A stretch of DNA of 64,000 nt, taken from positions 4,588,001 to 4,652,000 of the forward strand of contig OY970182.1 in the NCBI GenBank assembly GCA_963708095.1. Direction: 5' to 3'. The notes below the pieces were generated by a model. It saw nothing but the letters and a program-made list of their open reading frames with translations, ran no database searches and was not told where the DNA came from. The translations under genes and the position numbers were made by a program. Positions 8,178-17,579 of the stretch are shown one piece after another. Positions within the stretch are counted from its first letter, which is position 1; each line of letters opens with the position of its first letter. This DNA is from JAJZVS01 sp963708095 (GTDB taxonomy: Bacteria > Pseudomonadota > Alphaproteobacteria > Acetobacterales > Acetobacteraceae).

Positions 8178-9509
8178 ATGAGCGACGATCCGTTTGCCGA
8201 ACCGTCCGATTCCGAAGCGACGATCATCCGCCCGCGGCCCGGCGGGCGCGGCGGGGCGGCCCCGGCCGCCGCCGCGCCCGCGCCGGCGGGGCCGGTTGTG
8301 GTGCCGGCGGTGGGCGCGAGCCCGCTGCTCGCCGCCGCGGCGCCGCTGCTGGCGGCCGCAGTGCGCATCGGTGCCTCCCGCGGCGCCCCGCCCGATCCGG
8401 AACAACTGCGCCGCGCCATGGTGGAAGCGGTGCGCGAGTTCGAAAAGCGCGCGCTCGCTACCGGGCTCGATACGCGCAGCCTGCGCGCGGCCCGTTACGC
8501 GCTGTGCGCCACGATCGACGACATGGTGCTGAGTACGCCCTGGGGCAGCACCAGCACCTGGGCGGCGCAGAGCCTGACCAGCATCTTCCATAACGAGGTA
8601 AGCGGCGGGGAGCGCTTCTTCGACATCCTGGAAGACATGCAGAAGGACCTCGGCCGGCACTCGGAAGTGGTCGAGCTGATGTATTTCTGCGCCTCGCTCG
8701 GCTTCGAGGGGCGCTACCGGGTGATGCCGCGCGGCATCGCGGCGCTGACCGAGCTGCGCGATTCGATCTATCGCACGATCCGCCAGCGCCGCGGCGATTT
8801 CGAGCGGGACCTGTCGCCGCGCTGGAAGGGGCTCAACCTCGGCTACAAGCCCTTGGCGCAGGTGGTGCCGGTGTGGGTGCTGGCGTTGGCGACCTTGGGC
8901 GCGGCCTGCCTGATCTACGTGCTGTTCAGCTTCTCGCTCTCCGGCGCCGCCGGCGTCGCCTACGCGGAACTGGCGGCACTGCCGCCGAAGGGCGCGGTCA
9001 CGGTGCCGCGGCCGGCGCCGGTCGCCCCGCCGCCGCCGCCGACGGAAGCCGCGGTGGCGAGCCTGGCGAGCCCCGACCTGCACAAGTTCCTGGCCCCCGA
9101 GATCAAGGCCGGCCAGGTGCAGGTGTTCGAAGACCCGCAGTCGATCACGGTGCGGCTGATCAATCGGCAGATGTTCGGCTCCGGCTCGGCGACCCTGAAC
9201 CCGAGCTACCTGCCGCTGCTGCACCGCATCGGCGACGCGCTGAAGACCGAGCCGGGCGACGTGATCGTCAACGGCTATTCGGACAACCAGCCGATCCACA
9301 CGGTGCAGTTCCCGTCCAACTGGCAATTGTCGCAGGCGCGCGCCGACGCGGTGGCCGGCGTGCTGCGCTCGGTGCTGGGGGATCCGAAACGGGTGCGCGC
9401 GATGGGCAAGGGGGACGCCGATCCGATCGCCACCAACGCAACGCCGGCCGGGCGCGAACAGAACCGGCGCACGGAGGTCGTCCTGCTCAAGACGTCAAAC
9501 CTGCCATGA
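8178..9509 (+). CDS. tssL: T6SS inner-membrane protein TssL with C-terminal OmpA domain
   Basis: 443 residues. The cytoplasmic DotU/IcmH domain (about 60-225) contains LRAARYALCATIDDMVLSTPWG and FFDILEDMQKDLGRH. One membrane helix follows (VVPVWVLALATLGAACLIYVLFSF, about 233-256), then a Pro-rich linker and an OmpA-type peptidoglycan-binding domain (VNGYSDNQPIHT, LSQARADAVAGVL, EQNRRTEVVLL). The N-terminus MSDDPFAEPSDSEATIIRPRPGG has Thr15 in a T-I-I-R-P-R-P-G-G context, matching the phosphothreonine site that recruits Fha in Agrobacterium TssL. The stop overlaps the tssM start (ATGA at 9506). Confidence 0.95.
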   Translation: MSDDPFAEPSDSEATIIRPRPGGRGGAAPAAAAPAPAGPVVVPAVGASPLLAAAAPLLAAAVRIGASRGAPPDPEQLRRAMVEAVREFEKRALATGLDTRSLRAARYALCATIDDMVLSTPWGSTSTWAAQSLTSIFHNEVSGGERFFDILEDMQKDLGRHSEVVELMYFCASLGFEGRYRVMPRGIAALTELRDSIYRTIRQRRGDFERDLSPRWKGLNLGYKPLAQVVPVWVLALATLGAACLIYVLFSFSLSGAAGVAYAELAALPPKGAVTVPRPAPVAPPPPPTEAAVASLASPDLHKFLAPEIKAGQVQVFEDPQSITVRLINRQMFGSGSATLNPSYLPLLHRIGDALKTEPGDVIVNGYSDNQPIHTVQFPSNWQLSQARADAVAGVLRSVLGDPKRVRAMGKGDADPIATNATPAGREQNRRTEVVLLKTSNLP

Positions 9510-12500
9510 TGAAATGGCCCATGATGTTCATGAAGAGCTTCTGGGGGGAAACCCTCATTGGCGCGGTCATCATCTGCCTGCTCGTCTGGTTCTTCGGCCC
9601 GCTGCTCGGGCTCGGCTCGTTCCACCCGTTTGCCTCCCAGTTCGGCCGCATCATCACCATCGTGGCGCTGGTACTGCTGTGGGTGATCCTGACCCTGGTC
9701 CACGAGCTGCGCGAGAAAAAGAAGGAGAAGGAGCTCGAGGAGGGCGTCTCCAAGGAGGAACGCGAACCGGACGCGGCGGCGATCGCCTCGGCCGAGGAGC
9801 TCGCGCTGCTGTCGGAACGGATGAAGGAGGCGTTGCACGCGCTCAAGCGCGCCAAGCTCGGCGGCAAGTCGCGGCGGTCGCTCTATCAGTTGCCGTGGTA
9901 CATCTTCATCGGGCCGCCGGGCGCCGGCAAGACGACGGCGCTTGTCAATTGCGGGCTGCGCTTCCCGCTGGCCGACGTGCACGGGCCGCAGGCGGTGAAG
10001 GGGGTCGGGGGCACCCGCAACTGCGACTGGTGGTTCACTGACGAGGCGGTGCTGATCGACACCGCCGGACGCTACACCACGCAGGATTCGGATGCCGCGG
10101 TCGATGCGGCCGCCTGGCTCGGCTTTCTCAAGCTGCTGAAGAAGCAGCGCGCGCGCCAGCCGCTGAACGGGGTGCTGGTCGCGGTCAGCCTGTCCGATCT
10201 CGCGTCCCAGTCCGAAGCCGAGCGGTTCGCCCATGCGCGTGCGATCCGCAAGCGGGTGCGCGAGCTGACGGACGAGCTCGGCGTGCGCATTCCGGTCTAT
10301 GTGCTGTTCACCAAGGCCGACATGGTGGTGGGCTTCGTCGAGTTCTTCGACAGCCTCGGCAAGGAGGAGCGCGAGCAGGTCTGGGGCATGACCCTCGGCC
10401 TGGACGACGGCAAGAGCGAGGGCGGACCGGTCGCCGAATTCGCCCCCGAGTTCGACCGGCTGATGGGCCGGCTGAACGAGCGGATGATGGAACGGGTACA
10501 CCAGGAACCCGATCTGCAGCGCCGCCGCCTGATCTACGGCTTCCCGCAGCAGCTCGCGTCCTTGCGCGATGTGGCGAACGAGTTCCTGACCGAGGCGTTC
10601 CGGCCCTCGCGCCTGGAGGCGCGGCCGCTGCTGCGCGGGGTCTATTTCACCTCCGGCACGCAGGACGGCACGCCGATCGACCGGCTGCTCGGCGCCATGG
10701 CCGGCCGCTTCGGCCTGCCGCGCCAGTCGGTGGGCGCATTCAGCGGTGCCGGGCGCAGCTATTTCCTTGCCCGCCTGGTGCGCGAGGTCGTGTTCGGCGA
10801 GGCGGCGCTGGTCAGCCGCGATCCGAAGATCGAGCGGCGCCAGCGGCTGGTGCATTACGGCGCGTTCGCGATCGCCGGGATCGTGCTGCTCGGGCTGACC
10901 GCGGCCTGGACCGTGAGCTGGTTTGCCAATCGCGACGTGATCGCGCGCCAGCAGCAGCAGATGGCGCTCTATCGCACCCAATATGCCGCCCTGCTGCGGC
11001 GCGGCCCGCAGGATACCGATCTTGCCGCGGTGGTGCCGCCGCTCGAGACGCTGCGCACCATGCCGGGCGGCTACGCCGAACGCGGCAAAAGCACGCCGTG
11101 GTCGCAGGGCTTCGGGCTCTATCAGGGCGCGCAACTGCGCACCGCGGCAGATGCCGCCTATGTGCAGGCGCTCGACGGGCTGCTGCTGCCGCGGCTGCTG
11201 TCGCGGCTGGAAAGCCAGATGCAGGCGCATCTGGACAAGCCGAGTTTCCTCTACCAGGCGCTCGAGGTCTATCTGATCCTGGGCCGCCAGGGGCCGATCA
11301 ACCGTCCGCTGATCACGCATTGGATGGACGCGGATTTCGCCGCCAACTTTGCCGGCCCCGAGAACGCCGCGGAGCGGGCGGCGCTCGCCGGCGACGTGCG
11401 GGCGATGCTGCGCTATCCGCTGCCGGCGCTGGCCCTGAACGGGCCGCTGGTGGCCGAGGTGCGTGCCATCCTGACCCGCCAGCCGTTCGCCGATTATCTC
11501 TATTCCAGCATCATCGACAGCGCGGTGGCGCACGAAGTCCCGGAGTGGACGGTGGCGGAGAACGCCGGGCCGGCGGGCGATCGCGTGTTCGCCTTGCGTG
11601 ACGGCAAGCCGCTCGACAGCGGGATGCCGGGCATCTTCACCTGGAAGGGCTACCATGAGGTGTTCCTGCGGCTGATCCCGCAGGTGACCAAGCAAGCCGC
11701 CGACCAGGCCTGGGTGCTGGGCCGGCCGCAGGCGGCGGGGCCGGAGGCGCTGGCCAGGTTGCGCCACGACGTGCTCGATCTCTATCTCGACGACTATACG
11801 CGCCGCTGGGACGGGCTGCTCGCCAACGTCGCGCTGAAACCGTTCGGCACGATCCAGCAGGGGCTGCAAGAGCTGTATCTGGTCTCCGCACCGGACTCGC
11901 CGCTGCGCGACCTGCTGGAGGCGATCGACAAGCAGACCCAGTTGAGCCAGGAGCCGCCGACCGAAGGCGTCGCTTCCGAAAAGGCCGGCAAGGTGCGCGA
12001 AGGGCTGACGGATATCGCTGCGGAATTGGCCAAGGCAGGCATGGGGATCGAGGAGGCGCAAATCGCCTCGGTGCTCGGTTCCGCCTTCGGTGAAGGGCCC
12101 GGCGGCAAGCCGATCGATCCGGCGAAGCGGGTGGACGAGCATTTCAAGGCACTGCACGAGTTCGTTTCCGGCAAGACCCCGGGATCGCCGCATCTGGCCG
12201 ACGCGATTGCCAAGATCCAGCAGATCTACGAGGGCATGAACCAGGCGGCGAACGCGCCGAACCAGGGCGCGGCGCTGCTCGGGATGGTCGCCGGCGGCGG
12301 TGCGGCGGGCGGGGGCGGGGCCGCGGGCGCGGCGGCGCAACTGCAGCAGGTGGCTCAGGGTGTGCCGAAGCCGGTGGCGGCGATGCTGCAAACGGTGTCG
12401 GCGTCGAGCGCGCAGGTGACGGCGAGCGGGGCCAGCACGGAGCTTTCCGACGCCTGGCGCTCGAAAGTACTGCCGCTGTGCCAGGAGGCGTTCAACCGCT

Positions 12501-13135
12501 ACCCGTTCATCGCCGGCAGTTCGGAAGACGTGCCGCTCGGCGATTTTACCCATCTGCTCGGGCCCGACGGGCTGATGCAGAAATTCTTCGACAAATACCT
12601 GGCGCCGCTGGTCGATACGACGGCGACGCCCTGGAAGTGGCAATCGCCCGACCATACCAAGCTCGGCTTGTCGCCGGGGGCGTTGGCGGAGTTCGAGCGG
12701 GCGACGGCGATCCGCGAGGCGCTGTTCTCCGACGGATCGAAGATGGGGGTGACGTTCCAACTGGTGCCGGTGTCGGCTTCCGCCGGCGTGGGCCAGGTGC
12801 GGGTGGAGATCGGCGGGCAGACCCTGAGCTACGCGCACGGGCCGATCCAGCCGGCGTCGATGCAGTGGCCGGGCAAGGGCGACAGCCTGCTCGTGCGCGT
12901 CGTCATGACGCCCGCGAACGGGGGCCCGGCAACGGTGATCGAGAACGAGGGGCCGTGGTCGCTGCTGCGGCTGCTGGATGCGGCGCGGGTGATCCCGACC
13001 GGCGCGCCGGATCGGTTCCGCATCGTGTTTTCCAGCCCCGAGGGCGATGCCACCTTCCAACTGAATGCCAACAGCGTCCGCAATCCGTTCAACATGGCTG
13101 TGTTCCGGGCGTTCCGCTGCCCAGCGAATTTGTGA
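9506..13135 (+). CDS. tssM: T6SS inner-membrane protein TssM (IcmF family)
   Basis: 1209 residues, normal for TssM. Two N-terminal membrane helices (LIGAVIICLLVWFF and IITIVALVLLWVILTLV), then a cytoplasmic GTPase-like domain with an intact Walker A GPPGAGKTT (about 137-145) and an IDTAGRY switch. A third helix (about 451-475, AIAGIVLLGLTAAWTVSWF) leads to a large periplasmic region that includes a Gly/Ala-rich insert (GGGAAGGGGAAGAAAQ). The periplasmic end binds TssJ. ATG 9506 overlaps the tssL stop by ATGA, so translation is coupled. Walker A is degenerate in many TssM proteins; here it looks functional. Confidence 0.95.
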   Translation: MMKWPMMFMKSFWGETLIGAVIICLLVWFFGPLLGLGSFHPFASQFGRIITIVALVLLWVILTLVHELREKKKEKELEEGVSKEEREPDAAAIASAEELALLSERMKEALHALKRAKLGGKSRRSLYQLPWYIFIGPPGAGKTTALVNCGLRFPLADVHGPQAVKGVGGTRNCDWWFTDEAVLIDTAGRYTTQDSDAAVDAAAWLGFLKLLKKQRARQPLNGVLVAVSLSDLASQSEAERFAHARAIRKRVRELTDELGVRIPVYVLFTKADMVVGFVEFFDSLGKEEREQVWGMTLGLDDGKSEGGPVAEFAPEFDRLMGRLNERMMERVHQEPDLQRRRLIYGFPQQLASLRDVANEFLTEAFRPSRLEARPLLRGVYFTSGTQDGTPIDRLLGAMAGRFGLPRQSVGAFSGAGRSYFLARLVREVVFGEAALVSRDPKIERRQRLVHYGAFAIAGIVLLGLTAAWTVSWFANRDVIARQQQQMALYRTQYAALLRRGPQDTDLAAVVPPLETLRTMPGGYAERGKSTPWSQGFGLYQGAQLRTAADAAYVQALDGLLLPRLLSRLESQMQAHLDKPSFLYQALEVYLILGRQGPINRPLITHWMDADFAANFAGPENAAERAALAGDVRAMLRYPLPALALNGPLVAEVRAILTRQPFADYLYSSIIDSAVAHEVPEWTVAENAGPAGDRVFALRDGKPLDSGMPGIFTWKGYHEVFLRLIPQVTKQAADQAWVLGRPQAAGPEALARLRHDVLDLYLDDYTRRWDGLLANVALKPFGTIQQGLQELYLVSAPDSPLRDLLEAIDKQTQLSQEPPTEGVASEKAGKVREGLTDIAAELAKAGMGIEEAQIASVLGSAFGEGPGGKPIDPAKRVDEHFKALHEFVSGKTPGSPHLADAIAKIQQIYEGMNQAANAPNQGAALLGMVAGGGAAGGGGAAGAAAQLQQVAQGVPKPVAAMLQTVSASSAQVTASGASTELSDAWRSKVLPLCQEAFNRYPFIAGSSEDVPLGDFTHLLGPDGLMQKFFDKYLAPLVDTTATPWKWQSPDHTKLGLSPGALAEFERATAIREALFSDGSKMGVTFQLVPVSASAGVGQVRVEIGGQTLSYAHGPIQPASMQWPGKGDSLLVRVVMTPANGGPATVIENEGPWSLLRLLDAARVIPTGAPDRFRIVFSSPEGDATFQLNANSVRNPFNMAVFRAFRCPANL

Positions 13136-13201
13136 TGCGCCCGCCCGCCCCGGTCCGGCCGGGCCGGCGGGTTCCGGCTTCCAACGATCTGAGGTGGACA
13201 T

Positions 13202-15229
13202 ATGTCTGGAACGAGCACGGGGACCACGACGAAGATCACGGTCGCGATCGCACCGGATCCGGGTTTCACGCTCGTTCTCAACTCGCTGTCCGGCACCGAG
13301 GAGCTTGGGCGCCCGTTTCTCTATGAGCTGCTGATGTCGAGCACCGACACCAAGGCGGACCTCGTCTCGGTGCTTGGCAGTTCGGTGACGGTTACGGTGG
13401 TGCAGCCCGACGGCAGCACGCGCTATTTCAACGGCATCATCGGGCGCATCGCCTATGCCGGAATGCGCGGAGGTGCGCGCAGCTACCGGATTGAGCTGCG
13501 GCCGTGGCTGTGGGTGCTGTCGCACCGGCGCGATTGCCGGATTTTCCAGAACCAGTCGCCGCACGACATCATCACGTCGCTGTGCAAGGCGGCGGGGTTC
13601 AGCGATTTCGACGATTCCGGCTGGACCAAGCTGGGGCTCGATCCGCTGGAATACTGCGTGCAGTACGACAAATCGACGTTCGACTTCATCACCCGCCTGA
13701 TGGAGCAGTACGGGATCTATTATTATTACAAGCACGCGAGCGGCAAGCACACCGTCATGTTCTGCGACGATCTGAGCGCGCATGCATCGATCGGCGCGGC
13801 GATCCCGTTCCGAACCCAGCAGACCCGCGGCCGCGCGGTCACCGACCACGTCTGGCAATGGTCGGCGGAGCTTGCGGTGGTGCCCGGACAGGTCACGTTC
13901 CAGGACTATGATTTCACCAAATCCGGCACCGACCTCACGGCGCGGACGTCGAAGACGGCCAGCCACAACTACGGCGATTTCGAGGTCTTCGAGTATCCGG
14001 GGCTCTATACCGATGTCAGCGGCGGGCAGGGGCTGACCGGCGTGCGGGCGGAAGACCACGCCGCGCGGCGGCAGATCATGTTCGGGACCAGCAACAGCCG
14101 GCTGATCACCACCGGCTGCAAGTTCACGCTGTCGGATTTCTACGAGGAGTTGCAGAACACCGACTATACGGTCATCCGCGCCACCTACACCCTGGCGGTG
14201 GGCCAGGTGCGGGCGAAGACCGCCGGGGCCAGCCGCGATACGTTCCGCTGCGTGTTCGAGTGCATCAACGCCACGACCCAGTTCCGGCTGAGCCGGATCA
14301 CGCCGCGGCCGCTGATCCGCGGCCCGCAGACCGCCAAGGTGGTGGGCGAGCCCACCGGATCGGCCTCCGACGAGATCGTCACCGACCAGTACGGAAGGGT
14401 GAAGGTGCTGTTCTACTGGGCCCGGCCGACCACGCCGTCCACCCAGACGGAGACGCAGCAGAACGCGCAGAAGGCGTCCTGCTGGATACGGGTGGCGCAG
14501 ATCTGGGCCGGCGCCGGCTGGGGCGGGATCTTCATCCCGCGCATCAACCAGGAGGTGGTGGTGGAGTTCCTGGAGGGCAATCCGGACCGGCCGATCATCA
14601 CCGGATGCGTCTACAACGACGTGCAGACGGTGCCCTATCCGTTGGACGCCAACAAGACCCGCTCCACCATCAAGACCAACTCCTCGACCGGCGGCAACGG
14701 CTTCAACGAGCTGCGGTTCGAGGACAAGGCGGGATCCGAGGAAGTCTTTTTCCAGGCGCAGAAGGACTACAACAAGGTCGTCCTGAACAACGAGACGGTG
14801 AACATCACCCAGGACACCACCACCACCGTCAAGCAGGGCAATCGGTCCGTCACCGTCTCGCAGGGCAACAATTCCCTGACCGTCTCGCAGGGCAAGAACA
14901 CGACCACGGTGCAGAGCGACAATGCGCTCACGGTCAACCAGGGCAACAATTCGGTTACGGTCTCGACCGGCAACGACAGCCTGACCGTCTCCACCGGCAA
15001 CCACTCGATCACCGTCAGCGCCGGGTCCAGCACCATCAGTGCCGGGCAGTCGATCACCATCAAGGCGAACAAGTCGATCACCCTGCAAGTGGGTTCGAAC
15101 AGCATCGCGATCAGCACCAGCGGGATCACCATCAGCGCGGCGCAGATTTCGGCCACGGCCAATGCCTCGATGTCGCTCGATGGCGGCGGGGCGATGACCT
15201 TGAAGGCCGGCGCGATCGCGATCAACTGA
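13202..15229 (+). CDS. vgrG: T6SS spike protein VgrG (TssI)
   Basis: 675 residues. The gp27-like part (about 1-400) includes YRIELRPWLWVLSHRRDCRIFQNQSPHDI and the gp5 OB-fold with DQYGRVKVLFYW and WAGAGWGGIFIPRINQEVVVEFLEGNPDRPIITG. After it come about twelve short beta-helix repeats of the (S/T)VSxGNxSLTV kind, forming the triangular needle. The protein ends in repeat-like sequence (GAMTLKAGAIAIN), so no fused effector domain is present and it is a structural VgrG that would carry cargo via a PAAR protein or adaptor; none is seen nearby. GAGGTGG precedes the ATG at 13202. Confidence 0.95.
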   Translation: MSGTSTGTTTKITVAIAPDPGFTLVLNSLSGTEELGRPFLYELLMSSTDTKADLVSVLGSSVTVTVVQPDGSTRYFNGIIGRIAYAGMRGGARSYRIELRPWLWVLSHRRDCRIFQNQSPHDIITSLCKAAGFSDFDDSGWTKLGLDPLEYCVQYDKSTFDFITRLMEQYGIYYYYKHASGKHTVMFCDDLSAHASIGAAIPFRTQQTRGRAVTDHVWQWSAELAVVPGQVTFQDYDFTKSGTDLTARTSKTASHNYGDFEVFEYPGLYTDVSGGQGLTGVRAEDHAARRQIMFGTSNSRLITTGCKFTLSDFYEELQNTDYTVIRATYTLAVGQVRAKTAGASRDTFRCVFECINATTQFRLSRITPRPLIRGPQTAKVVGEPTGSASDEIVTDQYGRVKVLFYWARPTTPSTQTETQQNAQKASCWIRVAQIWAGAGWGGIFIPRINQEVVVEFLEGNPDRPIITGCVYNDVQTVPYPLDANKTRSTIKTNSSTGGNGFNELRFEDKAGSEEVFFQAQKDYNKVVLNNETVNITQDTTTTVKQGNRSVTVSQGNNSLTVSQGKNTTTVQSDNALTVNQGNNSVTVSTGNDSLTVSTGNHSITVSAGSSTISAGQSITIKANKSITLQVGSNSIAISTSGITISAAQISATANASMSLDGGGAMTLKAGAIAIN

Positions 15230-15246
15230 AACCAGAGGGGCACCGC

Positions 15247-16671
15247 GTGGCCAGCGACCTGTCCGACCTGCTCGAACGTCCGATCGCCGCGCCGTCCGCC
15301 GGCATGCTGGCCGGGCTGCGCGCGCTGGTCGACACGGCGGCGGTCTGTCCGCCCTCTGCCGCGCCCGATCCGCGGAACACGGTCGAGGCGATGATCGCCG
15401 AGCTCGACCGGCGCATGAGCGAGCTCGTCAACCTGATCCTGCACCATCCGGAGTTCCAGCGGATGGAGGCGACCTGGCGCGGCCTGTTCTTCATCCTCGA
15501 CGGGTTCGAGGCCGACGGGTTGCTGAAGATCAAGGCGCTCGACATTTCCAAGCGCGAACTGGTCCGCACTCTGCGCAAGTTCCGCGGCACTGCCTGGGAC
15601 CAGAGCCCGATCTTCCGCAAGATCTACGAGGAGGAATACGGGCAGTTCGGCGGCGAACCGTTCGGCGTGCTGCTGGGCGACTACGAATTCGACCACAGCC
15701 CGCAGGACGTGACCCTGCTCGCCGACATCGCCCAGGTTGCCGCGGCCGCGCACGCCCCGTTCATCGCCGCGGCCGCCTCCGGCGTGATGCAGATGGAAAC
15801 CTGGGCGGAGCTCGCCAATCCGCGCGACCTGACCCGCATCTTCCAGACCCCCGAATACGCCGCCTGGCGGGCGCTGCGGGCGAGCGAGGATTCCCGCTAC
15901 CTCGGCCTTTGCCTGCCACGCTGGCTGGTGCGGCTGCCGTACGGCCACCGCACCGAGCCCACCGAAGCGTTCGATTTCGAGGAGGAGGTAGACGGCCCCG
16001 ATGCGCGGAATTTCCTCTGGGGCAATCCGGCCTACGCGATGGTCGCGAACATCGCGCGCGCCTTCTCGCTGTACGGCTGGTGCGTGCGCATCCGCGGCAT
16101 CGACGGCGGCGGCGCGGTGGAGGGCCTGCCGGCCTACCGCTTTCCGACCGCGGACGGCGATGTCGACCTGCGCTGCTCGACCGAGATCGCGCTGTCGGAA
16201 CGGCGCGAGTCGGAACTCGCGCACAACGGCTTCATCCCGCTGGTGCACCGCAAGAATGCGTCCTATCCGGCTTTCGTGGGCGCGCCGTCGATCCAGCGGC
16301 CGCAGGAATACGACGATCCTTCGGCGACGGCCAATGCCGCCCTCGCCGCGCGGCTGCCCTATTTGTTCGCCACCTGCCGGTTCGCGCACTACCTGAAGTG
16401 CATGGTGCGCGACAAGGTGGGCAGCTCGATGGACCGCGTGCAGATCGAGAAGTGGCTGCAGGCATGGATCGGCAACTACGTCGACGGTTCGCCGGAAAGC
16501 TCGAGCGAGGAATGGAAGGCCGCCCATCCGCTGGCCGAAGGCGTGATCTCGGTGGAGGCGAACGAGGAGACGCCGGGCAAATACGCAGCGAAATTCTACC
16601 TTCGGCCGCACTATCAGCTGGAAGGAACGACGGCGGTCATCCGCCTGGTGTCGCGCTTGGCACAGGGATGA
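15247..16671 (+). CDS. tssC: T6SS sheath large subunit TssC (VipB)
   Basis: 474 residues from the GTG at 15247, preceded by AGAGGGG; only 17 bp follow the vgrG stop. Family marks: LNLILHHPEFQRMEATWRGLFFIL-type core, EEYGQFGGEPFGVLLGDYEFDH, LADIAQVAAAAHAPFIAAAA, RLPYGHRTEPTEAFDFEEEV and FLWGNPAYA. The C-terminal end (LEGTTAVIRLVSRL) is the usual TssC finish. Standard TssC pairs with TssB to build the contractile sheath; the only TssB-like domain in the window is the N-terminal part of the protein at 2034. Confidence 0.93.
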   Translation: MASDLSDLLERPIAAPSAGMLAGLRALVDTAAVCPPSAAPDPRNTVEAMIAELDRRMSELVNLILHHPEFQRMEATWRGLFFILDGFEADGLLKIKALDISKRELVRTLRKFRGTAWDQSPIFRKIYEEEYGQFGGEPFGVLLGDYEFDHSPQDVTLLADIAQVAAAAHAPFIAAAASGVMQMETWAELANPRDLTRIFQTPEYAAWRALRASEDSRYLGLCLPRWLVRLPYGHRTEPTEAFDFEEEVDGPDARNFLWGNPAYAMVANIARAFSLYGWCVRIRGIDGGGAVEGLPAYRFPTADGDVDLRCSTEIALSERRESELAHNGFIPLVHRKNASYPAFVGAPSIQRPQEYDDPSATANAALAARLPYLFATCRFAHYLKCMVRDKVGSSMDRVQIEKWLQAWIGNYVDGSPESSSEEWKAAHPLAEGVISVEANEETPGKYAAKFYLRPHYQLEGTTAVIRLVSRLAQG

Positions 16672-16724
16672 GCCGGTTTGGCGCCGCCTGCCGGGCGGAA
16701 TGACTGGTTTGAAAGGAGAAGGCT

Positions 16725-17420
16725 ATGGCGGACACCGACTCGTCGGACGTGCTCATGTTGTTCAAGCCGCAGGGGAAGGTGGCGCTCGAGGGCGAGGGGA
16801 AGACGGCCTTCGATCCCAATGACAGCCTGATGACCAACTTCCTCCCCCAGCGGTTCTGCGAAGTGGAGGACTTCAGCTTCGGCGTGGGGGTCGAGGATTC
16901 CGACAGCTCCGGCGCGGAAGAAGAAACGGACACCAGCGGCGCGCACGACAACGAGCTCCACTCGCGCGACCCCAAGGGCGGCGCCAAGACCGGCAAGGCC
17001 GGCAAGCAGAAGCAGCAGAAGGTCAGGAAGTTCAAGCGCTTCATCGAGCAGGGGCCGCCCGCGCCCGGCCAGGGCACGCTCGGCTATGATGTCAATCTGG
17101 ACGAGGTCACGGTCAACCGGCAGATGGACCGGATGTCGATGCAACTCCTGCAGCTCTGCCTCAACCAAACTCCGCTCGATCTCATCGTGCTGGTAAAGCG
17201 CAAGTTCACCGGCAACCAGGCCTTCCACGAAGCCTACCTCCGGCTGGAATTCACGCAGCCCCTGATCACCAGCGTGGAATGGGAGCATGGCGAGGTCATG
17301 AAGGAAAAGCTGAAATTCGTCTGCCGCGGAATCAAGGCCGCCTACAAGCCACAAACCGCGAGCGGCACTCTCGGCAATCCCGCCTCGGCGGCCTTCAAGT
17401 ACGATGCCGTGACGAACTGA
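16725..17420 (+). CDS. hcp: T6SS tube protein Hcp with a charged insertion
   Basis: 231 residues; most Hcp proteins have about 160-175. The C-terminal half is clear Hcp: MSMQLLQLCLNQTPLDLIVLVKRKF, AYLRLEFTQPLITSVEWEHG and KLKFVCRGIKAAYKP. The N-terminal strands are interrupted at about residues 57-105 by a low-complexity run, first acidic (DSDSSGAEEETDTSG), then strongly basic (GKAGKQKQQKVRKFKRF). In a hexameric tube this would place six charged loops on the surface or in the lumen. GAAAGGAGAAGG precedes the ATG. Last gene of the plus-strand T6SS set. Confidence 0.88.
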   Translation: MADTDSSDVLMLFKPQGKVALEGEGKTAFDPNDSLMTNFLPQRFCEVEDFSFGVGVEDSDSSGAEEETDTSGAHDNELHSRDPKGGAKTGKAGKQKQQKVRKFKRFIEQGPPAPGQGTLGYDVNLDEVTVNRQMDRMSMQLLQLCLNQTPLDLIVLVKRKFTGNQAFHEAYLRLEFTQPLITSVEWEHGEVMKEKLKFVCRGIKAAYKPQTASGTLGNPASAAFKYDAVTN

Positions 17421-17579
17421 AGCCGGCGGGCCGTCCCGCCGCCGCGCACTTCGCCACTTGCGCAGCGCGCCGGGCGCCGCGCCGGGTGTGCCTCGGCGCG
17501 GGTGCGAAGCGATCGGACCGGCGCGGGAACGTCCGTCGGGAAGGCCCGCCTTGGCGGCGGTGCGCGGGACCTCCCTCCC

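Noticed and set aside
9275..15088. A 1937-codon open frame on the minus strand
   Set aside because: It lies opposite tssL, tssM and vgrG, is very rich in Arg/His/Gln/Leu as antisense of GC-rich genes always is, has no recognisable domain, and the plus-strand genes are certain.
13202..15229. VgrG with a fused toxin domain
   Set aside because: The C-terminus consists only of beta-helix repeats and ends without an extra domain.
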